Part shown: positions 22,080-33,000 of the stretch, in pieces | Numbering within the stretch: the first letter of the stretch is position 1 | How the letters are laid out: each line of letters starts with the position of its first letter | Assembly: GCA_039519185.1 (NCBI GenBank) | Contig: CM076849.1 | Coordinates: forward strand, 59,593,087 to 59,657,086 | Direction of reading: 5' to 3' | Source: Astragalus membranaceus | Lineage: Eukaryota > Streptophyta > Magnoliopsida > Fabales > Fabaceae | Length of the DNA stretch: 64,000 nt | The notes under the pieces: model-generated | What the model was told of the DNA's origin: nothing | Databases searched by the model: none | What the model saw: only the letters and a program-made list of their open reading frames with translations | Translations under genes and position numbers: made by a program

Positions 22080-22959
22080 ACCCCACCCTCTGCGACCTCA
22101 CCCCTCCCTTCTTCTTCATTGAACAACAATCTTCTCTTTTGGGCCTCAACCACAAAACCCCATGTAAGATCTATCAGATCCCGGGCCAAATCCAACACCC
22201 GAGTTTCTCATGGCAACACCAACACCGTAAGCGTTCCTGACCTCCATTGAAGATAAAGTGAAATAAACCGAAAACCTCAAAAGCATTCATGACCTCCATG
22301 GAAATTTTTGGTTCTGGGTACTCAGGTATTTTACGATGAAGAAGAAGAGATGGGGTTTAGAGTTAGCTTCTGGGGAGAGAGAGCGAGAGAGAGAGAGAGA
22401 GAGGGGGGGGGGGGGTAAACGAGATGAGAGAGCTTGAGTGGAGAGGAAATTCTGGAGAGAGAAATAAAATTCAAATAAAACTTAAATTTTTTAAATAAAA
22501 ATCCAACATGGCAAGACAACTTGTCACGCCACATAGGATAAGTGAGTGACAATTCAGTAGTAGGTTTGACCAAATTAGAGGGTGACTTTGATTTTACAAA
22601 TTGGTAAAATAGGGGGACTAAATTCATGAAAAAAATAGTTGAGGGACTAAAATCGTCAGTTGATGATAATATGGGGACCAAAACTGTAATTAAGTCATTC
22701 TTAAACTATACTCATTTATTTTCGAGCAAAAATAATACTATTCTAAGAGATTTCAAAGGATTTTAAAAGACTTTTTTTTAAACAAAACAATTCGATGGTA
22801 TTCAATCAGGATTTTTAGTTAATATAAAAAATCCTGTGATATTCAATCATGATTTTCAAGACTTTTTAGAGAGTCTCACAAAATCTGGTGGTATTCGTTT
22901 GAGACTTTTTAAGACTTAAAAAAATCCAATTTCTTGAAAGGGCTCTTGAGATTGGTGTT

Positions 22960-23235
22960 CTTATGATGAAAATTTCTTTTAAGCCAATTTCTTGTGACTT
23001 TCATATGAGTATGAGCAATGGATTCTTAAAGGCAAAATAATCAAATGTGACTACTGATATCTAAGTTTCATACAATCATATTGGCTATCATTGAATGCTG
23101 AGAAAGTAAAACACAAGATTAAATTCAGAATAGAACCATGCCCATAACTTCTAATAAAAGAAAATTAGACTTACAATAATTTATCGTTGAAATATTACTC
23201 ATCCCAAGATAAAATAAACTATTCACACATGGTTG
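22960..23235. other. Unassigned AT-rich flank of the Tat retrotransposon
   Basis: Nothing recognised. The matching flank on the other side of the insertion resumes at 34,797; together with the duplicated GATTG they form the pre-insertion site. Confidence 0.4.
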
Positions 23236-23240
23236 GATTG

Positions 23241-23584
23241 TGTTATAGATTGGGCCTCTATGGCCAATCCACCAAAAGGCCCAATAACAAAGGGCCAAAT
23301 TCAGCCAAATGTGGAGATCTCAGACCTAGATCCAATGGTCCTCCTTCACTCCAACTACCTATAAATAAGCATTCAATGCTAGCATTAATGTTACTCACTT
23401 TTCCAATACTCTTGCTTGTAATTGACTCACTCACTGACTTGAGCGTCGGAGTGTCATTGCAGGTACCACCCCACCTCGGATCGGAGCACCAACTCGGACT
23501 GACCAAGAACATAAATACCAACTATCTCGGACCGGACTACGTATTCCAAGATCGGACACTTAGTCAGAGATACGGTACTGAACA
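23241..23584 (+). repeat. 5' LTR of the Tat element, with TATA box
   Basis: The 344-bp LTR is very close to 34,449-34,791. CTATAAATAAG at 23,359-23,369 is a good TATA box for the plus-strand transcript. The TTGGCGACCACAGTGGGAG at 23,585-23,603 directly after the LTR is the likely primer-binding site; I do not assign its tRNA. Confidence 0.9.
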
Positions 23585-23645
23585 TTGGCGACCACAGTGG
23601 GAGAGTCTTATACTCTAGTCTTTCCCCCAACCTCCTTGGTCAGCA

Positions 23646-25240
23646 ATGGCTCCAGAACTACGACGGAGGAACGTCTCCAGCGTCGTGGTTAGACCCGACC
23701 AACAGCAAGAAACCCCCGAGGGGGTAGCAGTTACTCTCCCTCGCAGCTCGGCCCACGGCCACAACTCGTCCAGAGCAATGGTTCCCATAAGCTCCGCTAG
23801 GAACCAGTTTCCACCTCCAGTCCAGACAGTCCCGGTACCGGTCGACGCTGTTCAACAGCTCGTCCAACTGCTGACAAGGCAAGCCGAGGCTGAACAACAA
23901 AGGAGTCAGCGTTACTCCCAACTGGAGGCTGAGATGGCAGAAATCCGGGCCCGAGACATCCCGGATCGGTCTTCTCCTCAAACCTACTCTCCCAGCAGAA
24001 GAACCTCCAGTAAAAGACGTCACCGGTCTCCTGCTTGGAGGAGACACCACCATCGCTCGCCACCACGCCGAAAAGGGAGACGAGGATCTGGAACTCCCCC
24101 AAGCGAGACTCGGGACGACACTTATTACCCCGAGGACTCTCCTCACCAGAACTCATCATTAGCATCTTCGTCCCCGAGGCGACGTTCTATAAGCCGGGGA
24201 AGTCCCCCGAGGCATGAACGTCGGCGTCCTCGGTCTCCCGGATCCCCTGTTCGACGCCCTATCGAGAGGCCTCCTCCGAGGGAAAGATCCACGGTGCGAA
24301 AGGGACCCTTTACAGCGAAAATCGACTACTTTCCGGTGCCCAAGCACTTAGAGAAGCCCCCGGAGGGTTTGAAGATGCACGACGGGACTGGCGATCCCGA
24401 TCGTCACCTTGATTACTTCGACACGATGATGCAATACCGGAATGTCCCGGAGGAGATCAAGTGCCGGATCTTCCCTCTTACCCTGGAAAAATTGGCACTG
24501 GACTGGTTCAGAGCCCTCAAGCCAAACTCGATATCCTCATGGGATCAGCTTGCGAAGCTCTTTTCGGCCCAGTTCGCCCACTCCAAGATGAAACCAAAGT
24601 CTCGGAAAGTCTTACAAGCCATCCGGCAAGGAGAGAACGAGTCTCTCCGGGACTACATCGAAAGATTCAATAAGGAAGCGGCTCAGGTCCGGAACTTGGA
24701 CGATTCATTCCGACTGTTCTTCATGGAAGCCGGTCTTCGGGAAGGAAGTCTATTTCAGATTGATGTCGGTATAAACCAAACTGAGTCGCTTGCCGAGTTC
24801 CTCCAGCGATCTCAGAAGTACATTGATCATGAAGAGGGGGCGGTTGCAAGAAAGTCGGATGCCGACCCTGGAATGAGCAAGCCTCGGTATGAAAGGGAGG
24901 CCCGGAACGACGGTAGACTCCGACCTCGGAACCGACACCAGCAATATTCCGACCTTAATGAAACAAGGGCCAGGATTTTGGCGGAATGTATGAACGCTGA
25001 ATTCAAGGAAGTCAAGTTCCCCGATCCGCTCCCACACAGGCCGGGGTAGAGATCCAACAAGTACTGCCGGTATCACCGGAGCAAAGGGCACGACACCAAT
25101 CGATGCAATGCTTTGAAGGATGACATTGAGGACCTGATCAAGAAAGGAAAATTGAGCCAGTACGTGGCTAAAACACCCCGGCATGAGGCCGAGGTTAAGG
25201 AAGAGAAAGTCGACCCTAAGAAGAAGGGTAAAGCCCCCCA
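23646..25240 (+). pseudogene. gag: Tat gag (capsid/nucleocapsid), with in-frame stop before the zinc knuckle
   Basis: ATG 23,646 lies 61 bp after the LTR. The first 220 residues are Arg/Ser/Pro-rich. Residues 230-400 are a retrotrans_gag domain (DGTGDPDRHLDYFDTMMQYR, LTLEKLALDWFRAL, SWDQLAKLFSAQFAHSK). A TAG at 25,047-25,049 ends the first 467 codons, but the same frame continues directly into a zinc knuckle (YCRYHRSKGHDTNRC, C-X2-H-X4-H-X4-C) and SQYV, so the stop is a mutation or, less likely, a readthrough codon. A frame change near 25,290 and a further stop near 25,441 separate gag from pol. Normally the product forms the virus-like particle. Confidence 0.9.
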
Positions 25241-25497
25241 AGAACGAGAAGAGAGCTCGGAGGATGAGCGCGAATTTTCGAAAATCAAAGGGCCGACCTG
25301 TAATGATGGTTATCTCTGGGGGCTACCCCGTCGAGGCATCGGGCAGAACAATGAAAAGAAAGTGGAAGGAGGTCATGTGTGCTGCTTCCACCTCTGCAGT
25401 AAGCTCAGCCCCGGAGCGCCCACCCTTGGCGTTCGGCGACTGAGACTTACTGGACGGCAAGCCAAATAAGCACATACCCCTTATAATCAGGGCAGTC

Positions 25498-28400
25498 ATG
25501 GCCAACCACGAGATAAGAAGAATTTTGGTCGACCAAGGAAGCTCCGCTGATATCATCTTCATCGACCTTGTAAGAAAATTGCAGATCTCAGAGGAAGACT
25601 TCACCCCTTACAGAGGATCGGACCTTTCGGGCTTCAACGGGTCTCGAACTAAACCCCTCGGCTATCTGGAAATGATGGTCACCTATGGAGAGGAACCGCT
25701 AGAAAGGACGGTCAAGACCAAATTCTTGGTGCTGCCATGCCCTTCGGTCTACAACTGCATCATCGGGAGACCGACTCTTGGAAGGCTCGGAGCTGTAACC
25801 TCGACGGTTCACCTGAAGATGAAGTTCTACTCTTTGAGTGACCAAATAATCACTCTTGATGCCGACTTAGAGTCCGCCCAAAGATGTTTTTATCTGCATG
25901 TCAAGGCAGATAGACAGGCCTCAGAGGAGGGGGTTTCCCCCATAGAAGCAGGAGCTCAGAAAATCCCAAAGAAGAAAAGAACCGGTCAAGCTGCCGAGGT
26001 CAACGTCACAGACCTCGATGCGAGGTATGATCCTGACAGCTCCGAGGAAGAGAGCGACGACGAGCTGGCACGGGAGCTGAAAAAGAAAATCAGGCGACCC
26101 CAACCTGATGGACAGTTCATGCAGATCCAGCTGGGAGAGGACCCGACCCAAACTGTCCAGATCGGATCCGATCTCCCCGAAGAAGTAAGAGCAAAGCTCA
26201 CCCTCTGTCTGAAATCTCACGCCGATCTTTTCGCTTGGTCGGCAAAAGACATGCCCGGGATTCCCCCTGAAGTCGCCTGTCACCAGCTGGCGGTTAACCC
26301 CGGGGCTAAGTGGGTCGCCCAACGCAAAAGAGCTCAAAGCCAGGAGAAAGCAGCTGCTACGGCCAAGGTCTTAGATGATTTAATTAAAGCTGATTTTGTA
26401 AAAGAAGTCAAGTACACAACTTGGCTTTCAAACCCTGTACTTGTTAAGAAAAGCAATGGAAAGTGGCGAATGTGCGTTGACTATACTGATCTTAATAAGG
26501 CCTGTCCTAAGGACGCCTTCCCTGTTCCTAGCATTGATCGGCTCGTCGATAATGCTTCAGGTTTTCGTTTACTATCGTTCATGGATGCTTATTCCGGATA
26601 TAACCAAATCCTGATGTTTCCCCCCGACCAAGAGAAGATGGCCTTTATGACTGACCGTGGTAATTTCTGCTACCGGGTCATGCCATTTGGTTTGAAAAAT
26701 GCGGGGCCCACCTATCAAAGGATGATGAACAAGGTGTTCCGAAAGCAGATCGACCGTAACGTGGAAGTCTACATCGACGATATGATCCCAAAAAGCGAAA
26801 GGGAAGACCTCCACATAACCGACCTGGAAGAGATCTTTACTGAAATCCGAAGAAACAATATGAGGTTAAACCCGGAAAAATGCACTTTCGGGGTCCGGGC
26901 TGGAAAATTCCTTGGTTTCTATCTCACAGAAAGGGGCATTGAAGCCAACCCAGATAAATGCCGAGCTGTAACAGAAATGCGAACCCCGTCCACTAAAAAA
27001 GAGCTCCAAAAGCTCAACGGTATGATAGCTGCACTATCTCGCTTCATTTCCAACGCCGCCTTCAAATCACTCCCTTTGTTTAAACTGCTTAAGAAAGAAG
27101 CAACTTTCGAATGGACCCCAGAGCGGGACGAGGCCCTCTCCCAGCTCAAAAAGGTTTTGACCGAACCACCGATACTGACTCGGCCAAGCCCAGGGGAAGA
27201 CTTATTCCTGTACCTATCCATCTCGGATGAGGCCATTGGTGCCGTTCTTATCAGGGAAACAGAGACTGGTCAGAGCCCGGTATACTTCGTGAGTAAAGCT
27301 TTGCATGGATCAGAAGTTAGATATCAGAAAATAGAGAAAATCGCCTTTGCTCTGCTCATCTCGGCACGCCGTCTCCGACCTTACTTCGTCGCTCATCAAA
27401 TCGTGGTACGAACAAACTATCCGATCCGGCAGATCCTGCATCGACCCTACTTAGCAGGACGAATGATCAAATGGGCAGTAGAACTCTCCGAGTTCGGAAT
27501 CAAATACGAAACAAGGCCGGCCATGAAAGCTCAGATACTTGCCGACTTTCTCACGGAGATGGAACCCGCCGACCTGGAGGACGGGTTATGGACGCTCCAT
27601 GTAGGTGGGTCCTCAAATCCAAAAGGAAGCGGTGCAGGGCTAATGCTCGAGAGCCCGACGGGCGTTGTAATCGAAGTTTCGCTCACGTTTGGTTTCCCTA
27701 CCTCAAACAACCAGGCAGAATACGAGGCATGCATAGCTGGACTCCGACTTGCTATCGACCTCCGAGTTTCTCGACTTTCCCTAAATAACGACTCATTGTT
27801 GGTAGTCTCTCAAATCGGGAAACAGTACGAAGCCAAAGATCCGACCATGCAGAGGTATTTAACCCGTGTGCGGGAGCTGCTCTCCTTTTTCACATTCACG
27901 GAAGTTAAACACGTTCCCAGGACAGAAAATATCAGGGCGGACATTCTTTCCAAGCTCGCCAGCACCAAAATCCCAGGGAACCACCGGTCAATAATCCAGG
28001 AAACACTGAGCAAGCCGAGCATCATCCCAAACCCGGAAGCCAATTTTTCTGTCAATGTGGTTGAGGAAAGCAAGGGTTGGATCTCGCCATTAATGGATTA
28101 CATCAGATCGGGGGACGAGCCTCCGGACTCAAGCGAAGCCAAGATCCTCCGGAGGAAGGCCTCATCTTTTTCCATAATCGATGGAAACCTCTACAGAAGA
28201 AGCTTGTCCGCGCCTCTGTTAAAACGCGTTGAAGGAGGAGAGGCGGACTACGTCTTGGCCGAGATCCACGAGGGAATCTGTGGGCAGCACCTTGGAGGTC
28301 GGCCTCTAGCTCGGAAGGCATTAAGAGCAGGATATTTCTGGCCAACCATGGAGACCGATGCAAGAAACTATGTAAAGAAATGTAGTAAGTGTCAAATCCA

Positions 28401-28797
28401 CGCCAAGGTCCACATTGCACCTCCTACGGAGCTCACCAGCCTCAGCTCGCCATGGCCATTTGCATGGTGGGGAATAGATCTCCTAGGACCATTCCCAACT
28501 GCCCCCGGCCAGATCAAGTACCTAATAGTGGCGGTGGATTACTCCACAAAATGGATCGAAGCCGAGCCTCTAGCCATCATCAGCGCAAAGAACTGCATCA
28601 AGGTCTTCAAAAAGAATATAATGACTAGATTCGGGATTCCCGAGGTAATAATCACTGACAACGGAACCCAGTTCGCTGATAAAGGCTTCAGAAAACTCAT
28701 GTCCGACCTCCGAATCAAGCACCGGTTCACCTCAGTAGAACACCCGCAAACGAACGGACAAGCAAAAGCCGCCAACAAGTTCTCCTCAATGGGTTGA
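25498..28797 (+). CDS. pol: Tat protease - reverse transcriptase - RNase H - aRNase H - integrase polyprotein (defective)
   Basis: The 1,099-codon frame contains, in order: an aspartic protease (VDQGSSAD, Asp 12), reverse transcriptase (VDYTDLNKACPKDAFP, MPFGLKNAG, YIDDM at 425-429), the usual RNase H (KALHGSEVRYQKIEK), a second archaeal-type RNase H (about 695-830; HVGGSSNPKGSGAGL, SNNQAEYEA) and integrase with its HHCC finger (about 920-960) and central domain. The integrase core keeps Asp (WGIDLLGP) and Asp 1054 (TDNGTQF), but the residue 36 positions later is Lys 1090 (NGQAKAANK) where the family has Glu. Soon after, the frame shifts and stops at 28,795-28,797; the integrase C-terminal part continues in another frame. 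Confidence 0.95.
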   Translation: MANHEIRRILVDQGSSADIIFIDLVRKLQISEEDFTPYRGSDLSGFNGSRTKPLGYLEMMVTYGEEPLERTVKTKFLVLPCPSVYNCIIGRPTLGRLGAVTSTVHLKMKFYSLSDQIITLDADLESAQRCFYLHVKADRQASEEGVSPIEAGAQKIPKKKRTGQAAEVNVTDLDARYDPDSSEEESDDELARELKKKIRRPQPDGQFMQIQLGEDPTQTVQIGSDLPEEVRAKLTLCLKSHADLFAWSAKDMPGIPPEVACHQLAVNPGAKWVAQRKRAQSQEKAAATAKVLDDLIKADFVKEVKYTTWLSNPVLVKKSNGKWRMCVDYTDLNKACPKDAFPVPSIDRLVDNASGFRLLSFMDAYSGYNQILMFPPDQEKMAFMTDRGNFCYRVMPFGLKNAGPTYQRMMNKVFRKQIDRNVEVYIDDMIPKSEREDLHITDLEEIFTEIRRNNMRLNPEKCTFGVRAGKFLGFYLTERGIEANPDKCRAVTEMRTPSTKKELQKLNGMIAALSRFISNAAFKSLPLFKLLKKEATFEWTPERDEALSQLKKVLTEPPILTRPSPGEDLFLYLSISDEAIGAVLIRETETGQSPVYFVSKALHGSEVRYQKIEKIAFALLISARRLRPYFVAHQIVVRTNYPIRQILHRPYLAGRMIKWAVELSEFGIKYETRPAMKAQILADFLTEMEPADLEDGLWTLHVGGSSNPKGSGAGLMLESPTGVVIEVSLTFGFPTSNNQAEYEACIAGLRLAIDLRVSRLSLNNDSLLVVSQIGKQYEAKDPTMQRYLTRVRELLSFFTFTEVKHVPRTENIRADILSKLASTKIPGNHRSIIQETLSKPSIIPNPEANFSVNVVEESKGWISPLMDYIRSGDEPPDSSEAKILRRKASSFSIIDGNLYRRSLSAPLLKRVEGGEADYVLAEIHEGICGQHLGGRPLARKALRAGYFWPTMETDARNYVKKCSKCQIHAKVHIAPPTELTSLSSPWPFAWWGIDLLGPFPTAPGQIKYLIVAVDYSTKWIEAEPLAIISAKNCIKVFKKNIMTRFGIPEVIITDNGTQFADKGFRKLMSDLRIKHRFTSVEHPQTNGQAKAANKFSSMG

Positions 28798-29315
28798 GAA
28801 AGCGGCTCGATGAAGCGAAGGGAAACTGGGTTGAAGAGCTACCCTATGTGATGTGGGCCTACAGAACCACCCCGCAGAGCTCAACGGGGGAGACCCCTTT
28901 CCGGCTTTCGTACGGGACGGAGGCGGTAATCCCGGTAGAAATCGGAGAGCTGAGCTGGAGGACGCTCCACCCAAAGTCTCTGGAGGACAATAATCAGGCG
29001 TTAAAAGAGAACCTCGACCTCGTCGACGAGGTCCGAGGCCAGGCTTCCCTTAAAGAAGCAATAATAAAGCAGAGGGTAGCAGCACGATATAACTCGAAAG
29101 TAATCCCCAGGGACCTTGAGGTCGGTGATTTAGTTTTACGAAGAGCCGACGTCGGTTTAAAGAACGCCGCGCAAGGCAAGCTCGCCCCTAATTGGGAAGG
29201 ACCTTACCGAGTTTTATCTAAAACTGGTAAGGGTGCCTACGAGTTGGAGACCTTGGCCGGGAAGACGATCCCAAGGACTTGGAACGCCACTAAATTAAAA
29301 AAGTACTACAGTTGA
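28794..29315 (+). pseudogene. Integrase C-terminal part of the Tat element, out of frame
   Basis: The 173-codon frame reads LRKRLDEAKGNWVEELPYVM, WAYRTTPQSSTGETPF, LSYGTEAVIPVEIGE and ends WNATKLKKYYS. It continues the integrase core and C-terminal domain seen in Tat elements. It overlaps the end of the upstream frame by 4 bases; an indel near 28,775-28,790 is the likely cause. No chromodomain is present, as expected for Tat. Confidence 0.92.
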
Positions 29316-29317
29316 TT

Positions 29318-29600
29318 CCCATTTTCGTGAAGAACGGTGTATACCGATGTTGTCAATTATTTTATCTGAAGAACGGTGTATACCGATGTTATCAATTATT
29401 TTATCTGAAGAACGGTGTATACCGATGTTATCAATTATTTTATCGAAGAAACGGTGTCTACCGATGTTATCAATTAGTTTATTTGAAAAACGGTGTCTAC
29501 CGATGTTATCAATTATTTTATCTGAAGAACGGTGTATACCGATGTTATCAATTATTTTATCGAAGAAACGGTGTCTACCGATGTTATCACCTATTTTATC
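29318..29600 (+). repeat. 39-bp tandem repeat downstream of pol (about 7 copies)
   Basis: The unit GAAGAACGGTGTATACCGAT plus GTTATCAATTATTTTATCT is repeated with small changes. Because 39 is a multiple of 3, the array is open in several frames (NGVYRCYQLFYL), but it has no start after a stop and is best read as non-coding. TGTATACCGA-type segments within each unit are partly self-complementary. Short tandem arrays between pol and the 3' LTR are common in Tat elements. Confidence 0.9.
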
Positions 29601-30041
29601 TCTTTCTAGCTGACCGAGGTTGTCACTACCCTAAGGGGCGAGTTCGATCCGGGCCGAGTCCCGGTAAACTGCTCCGAAGGCGGCCATCGTTACGCAAACA
29701 AACTAGTTGGCCGAGGTTGCCACTACCCTAAAGGGCGAGTTCGATCTGGGCCGAGTCCCGGTAAACTGCCCCTAAAGCGACGTTTACCACTTGAGCGAAT
29801 CAAATGCAAGTGCACGAATTTAAAACAACAGAGTAAAGCTCAACCGAGGTAGATGAAACCGGAAGCGCATTAAATTAAATTTCTATTACAAATTACCCCG
29901 GATACGGCCAGGTCCTCTAGTTCAAAAAGACGGCAAAATGTTACAAATTCTGGTTCCGCCCGGAACCCGGGGCTTTCTCCCCCACTGGTTCCACCCGGAA
30001 CCCAAAAAACAACTAATCCAGAGCTATCTTATCAACACGAG
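29601..30041. other. Tat spacer between tandem repeat and antisense gene
   Basis: Two direct copies of a roughly 75-bp unit (GGCCGAGTCCCGGTAAACTG, CACTACCCTAA.GGGCGAGTT) lie at 29,605-29,680 and 29,710-29,775. GGTTCC(G/A)CCCGGAACCC is also repeated near 29,950-30,004. I see no coding potential. This would hold the 3' ends and poly(A) signals of the convergent pol and antisense genes. Confidence 0.5.
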
Positions 30042-33000
30042 TCACGACAAGGAAGGGCGAGGGTAAATGACCTCACACTCTTCAGAGTCGGGACTGAGCT
30101 TGACGATCCGCCCACCTTCTACTATATGTTCCACACGAAGAATCTCCCTATCCAAAGGCAAAGATGGATGGATAACGGCGACCTGAGCAAGCGCCTTCTC
30201 GTAACTCTCCCCAGCCACATCCATTGCCATCTGCGCCACCTCGACCATCTCATTCTCAGCAGCCTCAGCTTTGGCGCGTGCCTCCTGGAGTTCTTTTTCC
30301 AACTCGGCAATCCGAGGCGAGGAATCAACACTGGTCCCGGCTTGGGCCTGTCTCGCTTTCAGGATATCAGCCTCGAGCTCAGAAATCCAGGCCTTCAGAG
30401 AGGAAATCACCTCCTCAGACTGCCTCCCTTGGCTCTCAAGATCTGAAATACGGACCTCATGTTCCATGCACTGGTTAAGGGCAGAGTCCCTCTCCCTTTC
30501 AGGCTTATCCGCCACCGCCTTGAGCGCGGTCTGGTCCTCTGAGACTTCAAAAGAGTTGAGGACAGCAACTCGTATTTTTTCTGAAGCTCCACCCGGGTTT
30601 TCCGTTCATTATCCCTCTCTGCCAGGGCCCCTGAAATAGCGGAAACAAGAAAGTCAGGAACGGAAGCGGCCAAAAGAAAAATCAAATAGAATACCTCGGA
30701 ACTTGGTGTTACCTTTCGCCTGATTCTCAGCTTCGACCCTTTGAAGCATGGACATATCGGCCAGATGCCGAAACAACCTGAGAGCGGCCTCGACCGGGTC
30801 AACCCGGAAATCCTCCACATGCTTCTTCAAGAACTCGACATCAATCGAGATACCAGAAGACCTCGAAGTTCTATGCTTCCCGTGACGACTTTTCTTGGAA
30901 GCCCGAGGAGAACCGGCTCGACCAGGCTGCACCTGCTGCTCCGGAGCTTGAGCTGGCAAAATGGGCCGGGCCGAACCGGGCCGAACCGGGCCGGGTTAGC
31001 CCGAAAAATGGGAGGGCTTGGGCCGAAGGAATTGAGCCCGTTTTTACATCCGGGCTTTTTAGCCCGGTCTGCAAAAGTCCGAGCCCGCGTCGGGCTAGCC
31101 CGACCGGGCCATGGGTAGCCCGCAAGCCCGTGAATAAAAAACTTGGGATTAGATTTACATTATAATGCTGGAGAAAAGAAAATTTGTAGTCATTGTCTTT
31201 CATCATCATGCATAGGGTGGAATTACTTATCAAACAATGACAAGAACAGAGCCTTGCAGCAGTTGAATAAATAAATTTTTTGTTTTAAGGATTTCTTTTT
31301 CATGTTTATAGACTTTTTGCTCTTTAATCTTATTAGCTTCATACTATTAAGTTTTTAAGGATGTCAATGGTTGAATCTTTCATCATTAATCATGGTAGGA
31401 TTTTCACTGGGTTACAGCAGTCAGCACAAACTACATTACCATTCATTGTTTTCATGATTTTATTATTTGTTATTATTTTCGTGTGTCTGCATTAGAGTTC
31501 AGACTTTGTATTATAAGCCATTAGCGGCAATGGTATTGATGATCACATTTTTTTTCATAGTCTACTTATGAGGAGTATTCTGGTGTGGTGGTGTCTCCTA
31601 GTTTGTTTAGTGTGCTTCTGAAGCATTTCTTTAGTTTATGGAAAGATGAATTTTTGTTTATTGACTTACATGTTATTAAGGCATATGTTGATCTTCAATG
31701 CCATCTATGGAGAGCATAGTCCACCTGTTAAGAGTGATACAATTTTATTCCCGTGCCATGATTTTATATGGGTGCAATGGAACTTAATTGTGTGATACAA
31801 GTTTTGCAATTGCATATAAAATTTTGATTTGCTATTTTGAACTTTAAAGAACAGTGAGTCATATATGCATAGGGCATGTAAGTCAATCCTGCATTGAGAG
31901 CTCTCCATCTGCAGCCAAAAATAATATTAGGTGTCGGTTACTGTATATGCAAAGCTCTTGAAAAGCTCTCCATCTACAGCTAAAAAATCGCGCATAATGC
32001 GGGCTAGCCCGAAAAGCCCGCAGCCCGCATAGGGCCGGGCTTGGGCCATAAATGGTGAGCCCGAATTTCAACCCGGGCTTTTTAGCCCGGCCCTTAAAAG
32101 CCCGAGCCCGTAGTGGGCCGGCCCGATATGGGCCGGGTAGCCCGTTTTGCCAGCTCTATCTGGAGCATGGGAAGTGGAGGCAGGATCTCCTTGCGGCGAG
32201 GGACGCTGCCTTTTCCGATGTGAAAGATCAGCTGCCTGATCTTCTACACCAGCCAAGCTGGCCTCTGTGACAATATTGATCGGAACGGCATGAACGGGTT
32301 TTTCCTGCTGAACCCCGACTTTCCTTTCCGCAATAGCCATCAAGCGGGAGAGCTTGTCAGGTCCCATGCTATCTGCGAAATAAGGAAAAGAAACAATGTT
32401 AAAAGAGACGGCAGTCAAAAAATTATGGGCGGGATTGTCTGTCAAAAACCTACCAAGCACGGCCGCCACTTGAGACTTAGAGCCAGCCCCAACCAATTGG
32501 GCTACATCAACCCCGAATTTTTTGGGGTCCCGGTGGATAATCAGGTCAGCGAAGTTCGTCAAGATCGCCAGCGAGTCCTGATCAACCGGGGATAGCCGGC
32601 TTAAGCTGACAGTGTAGGAGTGAGGTCGCCGGTTGAAATGAGAAAGAGACCACCCTATTTGAAACTTAGTGGACTCCAGTGATTCCCCATCCGCAGCATA
32701 TTGACCGACGTGCCTCACTGCCTCCTCGTTCACAGGCTCAACAAAAAAGTACTTGTTCTTCCAGTTTTTCAAGGAATCGGAATAGGGCATGAAAATCTTT
32801 ATACCCCTCCTAGCCCGAAAGCTCACGTGCTCCCACCGATCTTTGGTGTCGTCCTCGTGCCTCAGGTTCACCTCAAAAAAGGTAAAAGAACAGGTCATAG
32901 GAGTTTGGCCTCTCCAAGTGAATGCACATCAGCTCGAAAGCCCGGAGGAACGCCCATGAGTTGGGATGAAGTTGAGAGGGAGCGAGGTTCAGGATTCCCA

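Larger units (their letters stand above)
21290..22697. mobile_element. Second Mutator-like element carrying a host gene fragment (Pack-MULE)
   Basis: The right end (22,540-22,697) has GGTTTGACCAAATTAGAGGG, TTGATTTTACAAATTGG and GGGGACCAAAACTGTAATTA, parallel to the right repeat of the element at 20,197. The left side (21,300-21,390) has the inverted counterpart (TAATTTGGTCAAACC, GACGTGGCAAGCCACGTAGG). Between them lies an F-box/LRR fragment on the minus strand. Boundaries are approximate and the left terminus is degraded; no duplication was confirmed. Confidence 0.65.
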
